Source of the DNA: G025836975 sp048751585
GTDB lineage: Bacteria; Pseudomonadota; Gammaproteobacteria; Burkholderiales; Burkholderiaceae_B
DNA: 64,000 nt
NCBI RefSeq assembly: GCF_048751585.1
Contig: NZ_JAZHOB010000006.1
Coordinates: 1 to 64,000 of the forward strand
Direction: 5' to 3'
Shown: positions 51,346 through 60,180 of the stretch, piece after piece
Layout: each line of letters starts with the position of its first letter
Numbering within the stretch: position 1 is the first letter of the stretch
The notes under the pieces: generated by a model
What the model was told of the DNA's origin: nothing
Database searches by the model: none
The model's input: the letters and a program-made list of their open reading frames with translations, nothing else
Translations under genes and position numbers: made by a program

Positions 51346-52704
51346 ATGCCCGCTCTTACCTATCGTGCCATCGAAGCCTATAAGCCTAAGGACAAGTCGT
51401 ACAGAATCACCATAGATCGTGGTGTGCAATTGCGGATTGCAGCTGACGGTCTGCGAACTGTCCTGGTTCGGTATACCGTTAAGGGTGCGAAGGATGAACG
51501 CCAATACACATTACCCCAGGAGTACGGGGACAGTCCGGGTCAGATCAAGCTGGCTGATGCTTGCGCAGAGGGGCAACGCATCCGGGCTCTGGCGCGTTCG
51601 GGAATTGACTGGCCGGCGGAAGAGGAAACCCGGTTGCTCGCCGAAGCCGAAGCGCAGCAGCAAGCCGCAGTCGATGCGCTGACGCTCAAGGAAGGCGTCA
51701 AGGAATATGTCGATAAAAAGTGCCGCGCTAAAGATGGTCTGCCGCTCAAATCACGCACCAAATCTGAATACATGAAGATGGTGGCACCAGGCAAGGTCGG
51801 CAAGAATGGCCGAAAGTTTGTAGATGGCGGATTGATGCCGCTGGCCCACATTCCTATGACGGCAATCACAGCGAAAGCCATTTGGGCTACCTATAACGAT
51901 CTGTTGAAGCGTTCCAGGCGGCAGGCGGACTATTCCATGCAAGTCTTGCGAGCGGTTCTGCGATGGCATGGTATCCACATTTCCAACAGCCCATTGAGTC
52001 AAACCACAGCGGGACGTGATCGTATTGTGATTAAAGCGTCAAGTGGCGACCCGACGCCGATACCAGCAGAGAACCTGGGCGCCTGGTGGTTGGCGGCTTG
52101 CGCCAGCCCCCGCCGTGTGGCGGCGAACTACTACCGCTTCCAACTGCTCACGGGTTGCCGTGGTGTCGAAATCCTCGGCGCGAAGAAATATGATTACGAA
52201 CCCATCAGAATACGGGACGTGAACCTCGAAACCGGCCGCATTCTGCTGATCGACACCAAGAACCGCAGCAACTACCTGCTGCTGTTGTCGCGGGAAGCAT
52301 TGGCTATCGCCAAGGAGGCATGCGAAGGACGCGAACCCGGCGAGCCGCTGTTTTCCATTACAGATGCCCGCAAGACGCTGACCTGGATCAACAAGCAGGC
52401 AGGTACGACGGTGCAGGGACATGATATGCGTGCGACCTTCACGACGATTGCCGAAGAGCTGGTTTCGGGTGGCGTGCTCAAGCGGATGATTAACCACTCT
52501 ACGAGCAATGATGTGACCCTGGGCCATTACGTCGGCAAGGGTGAGGCACAGTTGCGGGCTGGCTGGCAGATCGTGGCGGATTTCATCGTCAATACGGCTG
52601 CCGAGAAAACTGCCCGGCGCACTGCACCGGAAGCCATGCCTGTTTCGGATATCGCCGAAGACGCTTTGGCCGTGCTCCCCGAGCCCGCAGTGGAAGTAGC
52701 CTGA
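51346..52704 (+). CDS. int: Tyrosine recombinase (integrase) of the integrative element
   Basis: The 452-residue protein has an N-terminal arm-binding domain (SYRITIDRGVQLRIAADG), a core-binding region (about 110-230) and a catalytic domain with Arg in LLTGCRGVEIL, H-x-x-R in GHDMRATFTT, and a terminal tyrosine in LGHYVGKG. It has AAGGAA upstream of the ATG. Next to the tRNA-Asn att site it must be the enzyme that integrates and excises the element. A C-terminal tail of about 60 residues, rich in Ala and Glu, follows the tyrosine. Confidence 0.93.
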   Translation: MPALTYRAIEAYKPKDKSYRITIDRGVQLRIAADGLRTVLVRYTVKGAKDERQYTLPQEYGDSPGQIKLADACAEGQRIRALARSGIDWPAEEETRLLAEAEAQQQAAVDALTLKEGVKEYVDKKCRAKDGLPLKSRTKSEYMKMVAPGKVGKNGRKFVDGGLMPLAHIPMTAITAKAIWATYNDLLKRSRRQADYSMQVLRAVLRWHGIHISNSPLSQTTAGRDRIVIKASSGDPTPIPAENLGAWWLAACASPRRVAANYYRFQLLTGCRGVEILGAKKYDYEPIRIRDVNLETGRILLIDTKNRSNYLLLLSREALAIAKEACEGREPGEPLFSITDARKTLTWINKQAGTTVQGHDMRATFTTIAEELVSGGVLKRMINHSTSNDVTLGHYVGKGEAQLRAGWQIVADFIVNTAAEKTARRTAPEAMPVSDIAEDALAVLPEPAVEVA

Positions 52705-52765
52705 TGCTGGGGTCACCCATGCCGGAAGTATCCATGCGTCTTATGGGCAACGGAGTGGCCGCATC

Positions 52766-53356
52766 ATGAGGTGGATGAGCTACGTCGGGCAGGGATTCAT
52801 TGAGGTCGGTGGTACTCGCTACGATCTTTCGCATATGCGTGGCCCGACCTTCGAATTGGCCATTGCAGCGACGGCCCGCTACCCGGCCCTGATATTGCGC
52901 ATCGAAGTCGAGTTCACTTCGCATTGCGTGTCTTTTGGGCCGAAGGAAGGTGAAATCCTTGACTTTGACGTCTTAGGGCAGGATCGACGGATACTCGATC
53001 ACCGTCAAGTTGCGCGGGCCTTCTGCTTCGACCGCTACCGCTGGTCGTTATCGTTGCCGGCGTTGGTGCGCACGCTGGATGGACATTTCTGCAACTTCAC
53101 TGGGCAGGGAAACTGGCTGGTCATCCGTGCGATCGACGACCAAGGCCGGGAAGTGGACTATGAGATTTACTTCCGGTTGCGCCGGCAGGAAAGCAATGCA
53201 CTGCGTATGGTGGTGGAAAGCGCCTATGTTCGCGCACCCGGTACGCCTGGCCCTGGTGTGCCGCATGAGCGAAAGGGCAGGATTCGTTTTCAGGTGATGG
53301 CGGCCAAGGTGTTTAGAGGGGAGCCGCTGCGCGACCCTAGCCATCATCGACGCTAG
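52766..53356 (+). CDS. Hypothetical protein of the integrative element
   Basis: The 196-residue protein is likely soluble, with no signal peptide or membrane segment and many aromatic and basic residues (HRQVARAFCFDRYRWSLSLP, DYEIYFRLRRQESN). I do not recognise a family. It lies between the integrase and a downstream hairpin, with low similarity to anything I can name. Its place next to int suggests an accessory gene of the element. Confidence 0.7.
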   Translation: MRWMSYVGQGFIEVGGTRYDLSHMRGPTFELAIAATARYPALILRIEVEFTSHCVSFGPKEGEILDFDVLGQDRRILDHRQVARAFCFDRYRWSLSLPALVRTLDGHFCNFTGQGNWLVIRAIDDQGREVDYEIYFRLRRQESNALRMVVESAYVRAPGTPGPGVPHERKGRIRFQVMAAKVFRGEPLRDPSHHRR

Positions 53357-53376
53357 CAAAACGGACGCTGAAAAGG

Positions 53377-53402
53377 CGAAGCGCCGCTTATGCGGCGCTT
53401 CG
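53377..53402 (+). terminator. Hairpin terminator after the hypothetical gene
   Basis: Eleven-base arms (CGAAGCGCCGC and GCGGCGCTTCG) around a TTAT loop are followed by TTTCG. The hairpin lies 21 bases past the stop. Confidence 0.7.
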
Positions 53403-53905
53403 TTTCGCGGGTGCTCTTCAATATCAGCACGGCTGAACCCTGTTTCCAGGGGGCAGATAGACACCTTTGCAGGCCCCAGTACATCCATCTGTGTATAAGC
53501 ATACTCGTTTGTGGGCTAGCGGTCAAGATCATTATGCAAGTCTAATCATAGGGTTACGGCCAACAGGCGCTTGTCCATCCAATCGAATGCGTTGAGCGTC
53601 CCCGGTCAATGCCGGTCGCGGTTTTCCAGGTTCGCTAGTCAGCTCATCCCTGACGGGACGGACGATGTCCGCCTTGCACATCGCTGACGCCTGCGCGCTG
53701 CGCTTGCCAACCCCAACCGGCATGGTTTGCTGGCCGAGAGGGGCGGCTTGCTGTTCCCTTCACCGTATCACGACGTGCTCGCTGTCAAGGGCTGCGCATG
53801 CTGGCACGCTTGCGGCCTACGGCCGTCTGCGACCCCTGACTGCTTGCGCTGCGCCGTGCTGAACACGGTTCCGGGCAATTCCGCCCGAGTAACCGGAGCA
53901 CGATC
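53403..53905 (+). other. Long non-coding leader of radC
   Basis: These 503 bases have no convincing gene. At 53643-53693 they contain a block repeated, with changes, at 56533-56583 upstream of the DUF932 gene. The central stem in this block is CGGAC-GAT-GTCCG (53659-53671). Such long, GC-rich leaders before small genes are typical of this class of integrative elements. Function is unknown. Confidence 0.5.
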
Positions 53906-54415
53906 ATGTTTCAACAGTCCCTTTCCTCTTTTGATTCCACGTTGCTGGTGCGTGACGCACAAGGCTGCTATCTACCGGCATCCAGCGATCAGATTCTTGA
54001 AGCGGCCCGTCAGGTCGTTGACCAGAAGATGACGCGCGGCACCGCTTTTTCCTCACCTGCGGTAGTCAAGGAGTACCTGACCACGAAACTGTCTGGCTTG
54101 GACGTGGAAGTGTTTGCTGTGCTGTTTCTGGACTCGCAGCATTGTTTGATCGAATACGTGGAGATGTTCCAGGGCACGCTCAACCAGACCTCGGTCTATC
54201 CGCGTGAAGTCGTCAGGGCGGCACTTGACCGTCATGCGGCCGCTGTGATCGTCTCGCATAATCACCCTAGCGGGGTGCCCGAGCCTAGCGCGGCGGACGA
54301 GGCGCTGACCGCACATCTGAAGCAGGCGCTGACGCTCATGGATATCCGCATGCTGGATCACATTGTTGTGGCCGGCCAGAAGACCACATCATTTGCTGAG
54401 CGGGGCTTGCTGTAA
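53906..54415 (+). CDS. radC: RadC-family JAB/MPN-domain protein
   Basis: The 169-residue protein consists only of the RadC C-terminal domain: the metal-binding motif HNHPSGVPEPSAAD, with the glutamate in VEVFAVLFLDSQ and the DHIVVAG end. Element-borne RadC proteins lack the N-terminal helix-hairpin-helix of the chromosomal form. JAB domains are often metalloproteases, but the role of RadC is unsettled and it is not clearly a repair protein. It lies next to a defence operon that is convergent with it. Confidence 0.88.
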   Translation: MFQQSLSSFDSTLLVRDAQGCYLPASSDQILEAARQVVDQKMTRGTAFSSPAVVKEYLTTKLSGLDVEVFAVLFLDSQHCLIEYVEMFQGTLNQTSVYPREVVRAALDRHAAAVIVSHNHPSGVPEPSAADEALTAHLKQALTLMDIRMLDHIVVAGQKTTSFAERGLL

Positions 54416-54441
54416 GGATGGGGGCTTCGGCCCCTTTCTGC

Positions 54442-54939
54442 TTATTGTCCAAGTTCGGCGCGAAGAGTTTTGTAGAAATGCTCTGTCGCGTTGAACTTAT
54501 AGGGGACCGACCCAGAAGATCTAGACTCCATGCTCGCCGTGAGGCTTCGCTGCGATGTTGTACTTGAAACTTTAGCGTATTTATCAAGGTCAGCCATGGT
54601 TTGAAGGTATGGCCACTTCTTTAAATATTCTGGAATTGTTACGCCCCGTCCAAAGGTTGCGAGAGGATAGTCTTTTTCTGTGGCAACGCCAATCTCCCAC
54701 GGCACCCACCATGATAGCTTGGTCGCTTCAGACACGATGGCCAATAATTGAGTGCATCGAGCCAATTCTGCTCTGACGTGACTCGCAATGTCTTCACCAA
54801 ATTTAATCCCAGGATCTATGACGTCAAGGTAGCAATCTATACCATGTTTGGCTTTTAGGTGGCTTTGTACGCTTTTAGCAGTTTCTGAATCATGCTTTTG
54901 GTGAGATAAGAATATTTTCACTACTGAGAACCTTTGCAT
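54442..54939 (-). CDS. TIR-domain protein, second TIR of the defence operon
   Basis: The 165-residue protein has a TIR-type start (VVKIFLSHQKHDSETAKSV), a helix with DPGIKFGEDIASHVRAELARC, and the catalytic-type motif SWWVPWEIGVA with Glu at residue 82, the expected NAD-cleaving residue. The C-terminal 60 residues are unrecognised. It follows the caspase-like gene by nine bases in the same operon. Its type differs from the first TIR (ThsB-like), so the operon has two unlike TIR enzymes. Its role may be signal production, signal tuning or a toxic NADase. Confidence 0.8.
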   Translation of the reverse strand: MQRFSVVKIFLSHQKHDSETAKSVQSHLKAKHGIDCYLDVIDPGIKFGEDIASHVRAELARCTQLLAIVSEATKLSWWVPWEIGVATEKDYPLATFGRGVTIPEYLKKWPYLQTMADLDKYAKVSSTTSQRSLTASMESRSSGSVPYKFNATEHFYKTLRAELGQ

Positions 54940-54948
54940 AAGAGCTTT

Positions 54949-55923
54949 TTATATGCGTTTCTTTTCAACTAGGCGACGATAGTGCTCGCCTAAAGCGGTA
55001 AGCCGGCAACTTTTACTTTGCATGGCGGCGTGCCACATATGAGGGGCATCTACGGGGACGACAAGATTTAGACGGTTATATCGTTGTAGGACAGCGAATT
55101 TTCTCGTGTTCTCCGGCACTGGTGCTGGCATGTCTGCGTCCCGTCCTTTCGATTCAGGCTCGAACGAGGGATCAAGTTCAAATTCATATCCTTGTCTTGG
55201 AAAGAGCTCCGTAAGCCGTCGTAGCTCATCAAGAGCGATGGGCGGTGAAACCTTGCGCAATGAGACGAACTGCCTCACATTCGTCTTAAAAATCGGACGT
55301 TGCTCCCAAGCCCCAAGAGATTGATCGACATGCGCGTAAATGCTACCTGGGGTAATGTCCCCAGTCAGATTGGATGCGCCTCCATGTAGCGCATCGACGA
55401 GCAGCGTTGTGAATACCCCTCTATCGTTTTCCTCTGTTGCGTATTGTTCGGCGGAAGATGCAGTAAGGATAGTCAGGCCTTCTGCCAAACTCGCAAGGTT
55501 TCCGGGAGCTGGCGGTGTACCGGCGATACCTGAGTGGCAACTATCAAGAATGATGATTTTGTTTCTGGATGGCGAGTTGTTGGCCATCGTCAGGACGTCG
55601 GAGAGGGATAGCCCCTCGTCACCACGCCGGGAGTCGGTTGCTAAAAGATATCCTCCTGTCGCTTCGATATGCCCATGACCGGCGAAATAAAATAACGCGA
55701 TATCGGTTTGCGCTGTAAACAGGTCATTCACCCTGTCTTTCAGAAGTGAGCGATCAACTCGATCTGTTGGGCCTGTTCCAGTAAACATCCGGCAATCAAA
55801 ATTAATTGACCCGTCACCGTGGCGTTCCAATACCGCTTTTACGGCATGAGCGTCATCAACACATCCATACAGAGAACCACCATGTTCGTAGTGATTGATG
55901 CCAACAATGAGAGCCATGCGCAT
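54949..55923 (-). CDS. Caspase-like cysteine protease (peptidase C14 family)
   Basis: The 324-residue protein has a caspase p20-type core: ALIVGINHYEHGGSLYGCVDDA, catalytic His83 in YFAGHGH and Cys129 in LDSCHSG. After about residue 225 comes an extra C-terminal domain (KFAVLQRYNRLNLVVPVDAP, then CRLTALGEHYRRLV) that may sense a signal or substrate. GAGGAAA precedes the ATG. It is encoded between two TIR genes with gaps of 23 and 9 bases. A caspase effector combined with a TIR enzyme is the layout reported for caspase-type (type IV) Thoeris anti-phage systems, in which a TIR-made cyclic ADP-ribose-type signal activates the protease. Confidence 0.9.
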   Translation of the reverse strand: MRMALIVGINHYEHGGSLYGCVDDAHAVKAVLERHGDGSINFDCRMFTGTGPTDRVDRSLLKDRVNDLFTAQTDIALFYFAGHGHIEATGGYLLATDSRRGDEGLSLSDVLTMANNSPSRNKIIILDSCHSGIAGTPPAPGNLASLAEGLTILTASSAEQYATEENDRGVFTTLLVDALHGGASNLTGDITPGSIYAHVDQSLGAWEQRPIFKTNVRQFVSLRKVSPPIALDELRRLTELFPRQGYEFELDPSFEPESKGRDADMPAPVPENTRKFAVLQRYNRLNLVVPVDAPHMWHAAMQSKSCRLTALGEHYRRLVEKKRI

Positions 55924-55946
55924 GGTGCAATTTCCTCAAATATGAA

Positions 55947-56318
55947 TTAAAGACTGTCGATGAAAGTCTTAATAGCGTCCCATGTCCATGTAACAGTGCG
56001 AACACCATCCAATGTTGTTCGGTCATCTGTATAGGCCCAGATACCTAAAACTTTCTTTCCTTCTTCGCGGGCACATGCAATTTCCCATTTTTGTCCACTT
56101 GAAGTTAGGGAGTTTTTGCTGACCAGAACTATTACGCCATCTGATCTGCGGATTCGAGTACGAACTTTCTCTTTCCACTCTGATGCATAGGCTTCCTTGA
56201 CGGACATATCTATGTATTCAAAGGATGAGTTCGTATTGAGAGACTGGCCTTTGAGGAAGTCTCTTTGTCTCTCATCCTCGATTGAAAATGCTACGAAGAT
56301 TACTTTTTTATCTGCCAT
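55947..56318 (-). CDS. ThsB-like TIR-domain protein, first gene of the defence operon
   Basis: The 123-residue single-domain protein has the ThsB/DUF1863-type TIR pattern: VIFVAFSIEDERQRDFLKGQ, SFEYIDMSVKEAYASEWKEK, RRSDGVIVLVSKNS and SSGQKWEIACAREEGKKVLGI, with Glu79 at the catalytic position. In Thoeris systems this kind of protein senses phage infection and makes a cyclic ADP-ribose-type signal. It is the promoter-proximal gene of a three-gene minus-strand operon whose base composition looks clearly lower in GC than the neighbouring element genes. Confidence 0.85.
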   Translation of the reverse strand: MADKKVIFVAFSIEDERQRDFLKGQSLNTNSSFEYIDMSVKEAYASEWKEKVRTRIRRSDGVIVLVSKNSLTSSGQKWEIACAREEGKKVLGIWAYTDDRTTLDGVRTVTWTWDAIKTFIDSL

Positions 56319-56974
56319 GCCGTCCTCTTTTAGTCGTGCTGATGGGGTACATAGATTTTCCAGCAGGGAAATTTTTTATAACATCATAAGCCATGATGTT
56401 ACATAAGAATTGCATTCTCTACCAATGTAGTCATGAGCTTCCAGACCACCAGCCCTCCATTTAGTTTTTGATGCACTTGAGTCGCTGTGCGTCTGCGCTT
56501 CGCGCACCGCGCTGCTTCGGGTTCGCTCGACGCTCATCCCTGACGGGACTGACATTGGTCAGCCCTGCACATCCCTGACGCCTACGGCCCGGCTCCCCGC
56601 TTCGGGCCTGCGCGCTTGTGCTTGCGTGCGGGCAGCACCATAGGATGGCCGTTGCCTGTCCAGCCATCTTTCCTGACTTCATCACCTTATCCGCGACTGT
56701 AGCCCGTGGCCGCGTGCCGTCAAGGCGCGCCAGGCCGTGTCCTCGGCTTCGCCTGCGGGCCGCACCTACCTGTCGCTTTCTTCCTTGACGGCCCACGTTC
56801 GTGGGCTCCTGACCGTCGCGGGCGACGAACTCAGGAAAGACGGTGGCAACGAGGCCGACCGGGTTCTTCGTGCCGACCGCACATTAAAAAGCCCAACAGC
56901 TTGGGCGGCCGAATCTTGGAATCCGGTGTGCGGTGAACAGCAAACTAATTTTTTATTTGTCAGGAGAAAGACCC
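56319..56974 (+). other. Promoter region of the defence operon and long leader of the DUF932 gene
   Basis: The left part (about 56319-56450) is AT-rich and should hold the promoter of the minus-strand TIR operon. The right part is GC-rich and has no convincing gene. It contains the repeat block 56533-56583, whose stem CTGAC-ATTG-GTCAG (56549-56562) differs from the radC-leader copy by compensating changes. A conserved structured leader or a protein-binding palindrome is possible. Confidence 0.5.
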
Positions 56975-57799
56975 ATGCTTGCATCCCGTTTTGCTTCCCG
57001 CTCCCCTGTACTGCGTAGCGACTATCCGCTATCCGACGATCAAATCCGGGCCGTGGTGCCGTCCATCTATGCCGAGGCACCCCACGAAAGCCGTTCAGAA
57101 CGCTACAGCTACATCCCCACGGCGGCGGTACTGACGGAACTACGGAAGGAAGGTTTTCAGCCCTTCATGGTGACGCAAACCCGCGTGCGTAACGAAGACC
57201 GGCGCGACCACACCAAACACATGATTCGCCTACGCCATGCCAATCAGGTCAACGACAGCATCGCCAACGAAATCATTCTTTTGAACTCGCACGATGGCAC
57301 GAGCAGTTATCAGATGCTGGCCGGGGCATTTCGCTTTGTTTGCGCCAATGGGCTGGTATGCGGCGATACGGTGGCTGATGTACGCATTCCGCATAAAGGC
57401 GATGTGACCGGACACGTCATCGAAGGCGCTTATGAGGTATTGAGCGGCTTTGAACGGGCGCAGGAATCCCGCGAAGCCCTGCAGGCCATCACGCTGGACG
57501 AAGGCGAAGCGCAAATATTCGCCCGCGCCGCGCTGGCCTTGAAGTACGACGACCCGGACAAGCCTACACCCATCACCGAGAGCCAGATTCTCATGCCGCG
57601 CCGGTATGACGACCGCCGCCCGGATTTGTGGATGGCGTTTAACCGGGTGCAAGAAAACCTGACTAAAGGCGGTTTGCGTGGCCGCAGTGCCAACGGTCGC
57701 CGCCAAAGCACCCGCCCGGTGCAAGGCATTGATTCCGACATTCGCCTGAACCGTTCCCTGTGGCTGCTGGCCGAGGGCATGCGCCAACTCAAAGCCTGA
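56975..57799 (+). CDS. DUF932 family protein
   Basis: The protein has 274 residues from the ATG at 56975 with AGGAG seven bases upstream. DUF932 features are PIYAEAPHESRSERYSYIPT-type early sequence, HMIRLRH, NSHDGTSSYQMLAGAFRFVC and the NGLVCGD block. This family occurs on plasmids, phages and integrative elements, and its role is unknown. It is followed by the parB-like gene, and it probably belongs to the stable backbone of the element and not to its cargo. Confidence 0.9.
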   Translation: MLASRFASRSPVLRSDYPLSDDQIRAVVPSIYAEAPHESRSERYSYIPTAAVLTELRKEGFQPFMVTQTRVRNEDRRDHTKHMIRLRHANQVNDSIANEIILLNSHDGTSSYQMLAGAFRFVCANGLVCGDTVADVRIPHKGDVTGHVIEGAYEVLSGFERAQESREALQAITLDEGEAQIFARAALALKYDDPDKPTPITESQILMPRRYDDRRPDLWMAFNRVQENLTKGGLRGRSANGRRQSTRPVQGIDSDIRLNRSLWLLAEGMRQLKA

Positions 57800-57883
57800 T
57801 CCCCCTTACGTGGCAGGGGCAGGCAGCCACCCTTGCCGCGTCTTTCATGGCTGCATTTTCACAAACCGAAAGGAATTTTCATC

Positions 57884-59911
57884 ATGAACGCCATCAATCA
57901 AACCGAAACCCAAGCCATCGCCACGCAGGAAGCCGCCCCGGCGCAGAACCTGATTTTGGTGCCGCTGTCGCAGCTTCGCGCCTCAAAGCGCAACGTGCGC
58001 AAGACCGTAAGCCAGTCTATTGACGCGCTGGCAGCCAGCATCGCCCGTGTGGGGCTGCTGCAAAACCTGACCGTGACTCTCGCCCGCGACGGTGAGCATT
58101 ACGAAGTCGTGGCCGGTGGCCGCAGGCTGGCCGCGCTAAAACTGTTGGCAAAGACCCGCCGCATCCCGAAAGATTGGGAAGTGCCATGCCTGCTGGTGTT
58201 GGATGTCAACGCCCGTACCGTGAGCTTGACCGAGAACGTGCAACGTGAAGCCATGCACCCCGCAGACCAGTTTGAAGCGTTCGCCGCGCTGGTGATGGAG
58301 GGCCGACCCATCGAAGACATTGCAGCGGACTTTAGCGTCACGCCCTTGGTGGTGCAGCGGCGCTTGAAACTGGCGAACGTCTCGCCGCGCCTGTTGGCTG
58401 ATTACCGCGCCGATACCGTGAACCTTGAGCAGTTGATGGCGCTTGCCATCACTGACGACCATACGGCGCAGGAAGCCGCGTTTTATGAAGCGCCGGAATG
58501 GCAGCGCCAGCCCCACGCCTTGCGTGATCGGCTGACCGAACGGGAAATTGACGCAGGCCATGCGCTGGTGCGTTTCGTCGGGCTGGACGCCTACGAAGCC
58601 GCAGGCGGCGGCGTTCGTCGTGATCTGTTTGCGCAAGACGATACCGGCGTCTACGTGACCGATGCCACGCTGCTGGAAACGCTGGTGCGCGAGAAGCTGG
58701 ACGGCCACGCCGCAACTGTGAAGACCGAGGGTTGGGCGTGGGTGGATGCCACACTCACCGCCACCTATGCCGATCTGCAAGCCTTTCAGCGCGCCCCGCG
58801 CGAGCGGCGCAATCCTACCAAGCGGGAAAGCGACCGTATCGAAAAGCTGGAAACCAAGATGCAGGCCATCGGCGAAGCGCTGGATGCGGCACTGGAAGAG
58901 GATGAGGAGGGAAAGGCCGAAGCCTTGCAGGAGAAAGGCGATAACGTGGGCGAACAATTGCAGGCGCTGGAAGATCGCTTGCTGGACTACGCCCCGAACG
59001 TCAGAGCCGCCGCCGGGGCTATCGTCACGCTTGATCGACAAGGCCAGATTGTTGTGCATCGCGGCCTGATGCGGGAAGCCGAAGCCCGCGCGTTGCATAC
59101 CTTGGAACGACTGCGGCAGGGCTTCACCGGCGAGGACGGCGAGAACGACGACGGTGAAGATGACGACCAGCCCAAGGCCGCTGCCATGTCCGACCGGCTG
59201 GCGCAGCGTTTGAGCGCTCATCGTACCGCCGCGCTGCAAATCGAACTGGCGCAGCATCCGCAAGCAGCGCTGGCGGCAGTGGTGCATGGCATGGTGCAGA
59301 CCGTCTTGCAGCGTGACCGCTATCAACGCGACAGCATGCCGTTAGGCGTGAGCTTGACCGTGCAAGATCGGCTGGAAGGCATGGCCCCAGACTGGCCGGA
59401 GTCGCCCGCCGCCGTGGCCTTGACCGAGTTGCAAAGGATCGCAGGCGAAGCCTTGTCTCAGGATAGCGCCAAATTATTCGCTGCCTTGCTGGCAAAGCCG
59501 CAGGATGAACTGCTGGCGCTGTTGGCGGTATGCGCGGCGGCGACTGTGGATGTTGTCACGACTCGCGCCACATCGCATCAACCGGGGGCGGAACTGGCGC
59601 AAGCCGTGGGGTTGGATATGGCCGCATGGTGGCAGCCCACCTTTGAGGGCTACTTCAAGCATGTTTCCAAGGCCATGATTCTGGACGCTGTGGGCGAGTT
59701 CGCGCCTGACCACGTTTCCCGGCTGGCGAAACTCAAGAAGGCCGAGATTGCCAGCGAAGCGGAACGGCTGGTGGACGGTACGGGCTGGATGCCTGTTATT
59801 TTCCGGGTGGAAGGTTCGCAGGATACAAACCTCGAAACCGAAACCGAAACCGAAACCGAAACCGAAACCGAAACCGAAACCGACAAATCGGCTGATGCAC
59901 TAGCCGCATAA
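57884..59911 (+). CDS. ParB-like nuclease/partition-domain protein
   Basis: The protein has 675 residues from the ATG at 57884 (AAAGGAA upstream). The ParB/Srx fold is in the N-terminus: LVPLSQLRASKRNVRKT, SIDALAASIARVGLLQNLTV and YEVVAGGRRLAAL, then ENVQREAMHPADQFEAF. A DNA-binding HTH-like region follows (about 140-200), and an acidic coiled segment near 320-370. The end carries a Thr-Glu repeat coded by eight GAAACC units. Such large ParB-like proteins are common on integrative elements and are not the chromosomal partition ParB. The precise role is unknown. Confidence 0.9.
   Translation: MNAINQTETQAIATQEAAPAQNLILVPLSQLRASKRNVRKTVSQSIDALAASIARVGLLQNLTVTLARDGEHYEVVAGGRRLAALKLLAKTRRIPKDWEVPCLLVLDVNARTVSLTENVQREAMHPADQFEAFAALVMEGRPIEDIAADFSVTPLVVQRRLKLANVSPRLLADYRADTVNLEQLMALAITDDHTAQEAAFYEAPEWQRQPHALRDRLTEREIDAGHALVRFVGLDAYEAAGGGVRRDLFAQDDTGVYVTDATLLETLVREKLDGHAATVKTEGWAWVDATLTATYADLQAFQRAPRERRNPTKRESDRIEKLETKMQAIGEALDAALEEDEEGKAEALQEKGDNVGEQLQALEDRLLDYAPNVRAAAGAIVTLDRQGQIVVHRGLMREAEARALHTLERLRQGFTGEDGENDDGEDDDQPKAAAMSDRLAQRLSAHRTAALQIELAQHPQAALAAVVHGMVQTVLQRDRYQRDSMPLGVSLTVQDRLEGMAPDWPESPAAVALTELQRIAGEALSQDSAKLFAALLAKPQDELLALLAVCAAATVDVVTTRATSHQPGAELAQAVGLDMAAWWQPTFEGYFKHVSKAMILDAVGEFAPDHVSRLAKLKKAEIASEAERLVDGTGWMPVIFRVEGSQDTNLETETETETETETETETDKSADALAA
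59834..59881 (+). repeat. Hexanucleotide tandem repeat (8 x GAAACC) in the parB-like gene
   Basis: Eight perfect GAAACC units encode alternating Glu-Thr near the C-terminus of the ParB-like protein. Six-base units keep the frame, so copy-number changes alter only tail length. Confidence 0.95.
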
Positions 59912-59927
59912 CCTTGACGATAGGCAA

Positions 59928-59951
59928 GCGCCCCGGTTCTAGCCGGGGCGC
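59928..59951 (+). terminator. Hairpin after the parB-like gene
   Basis: Nine-base arms GCGCCCCGG and CCGGGGCGC around TTCTAG lie 16 bases past the stop, followed by TTCGCTG. This is a terminator-like structure. Confidence 0.6.
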
Positions 59952-59968
59952 TTCGCTGTCCAGTCAGC

Positions 59969-60002
59969 ATTGGCCCCAAAGCCCTTACGCCTTGGGGCCA
60001 AT
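59969..60002. repeat. Second inverted repeat in the parB-dmeR gap
   Basis: Arms ATTGGCCCCAA and TTGGGGCCAAT are perfect complements separated by 12 bases. The rest of 60003-60180 shows no gene. Confidence 0.6.
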
Positions 60003-60180
60003 GGTCAAAATCCGGGCGCTGCGTAGCCGCGCCCGGTGACAATTCTAAATATCAGTCGGTCATCGCCTTCGCGGTGATCCAGTAGTGGTGAAACAGCCGC
60101 GCACTGCAATCTAGGCTCGATCAGTGCCTGCTCTATCAGGGATGCGCCAATACTTGGTTCCTGCTTAACATACGATGCTA

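Noticed and set aside
56461..56940. Genes in the GC-rich leader before DUF932
   Set aside because: Frames on both strands are rich in Arg, Ala and Gly, lack family features and overlap each other.
59834..59881. CRISPR-like or phase-variable repeat
   Set aside because: The six-base tandem unit has no spacers, and unit changes keep the frame, so it is neither CRISPR nor an on/off switch.
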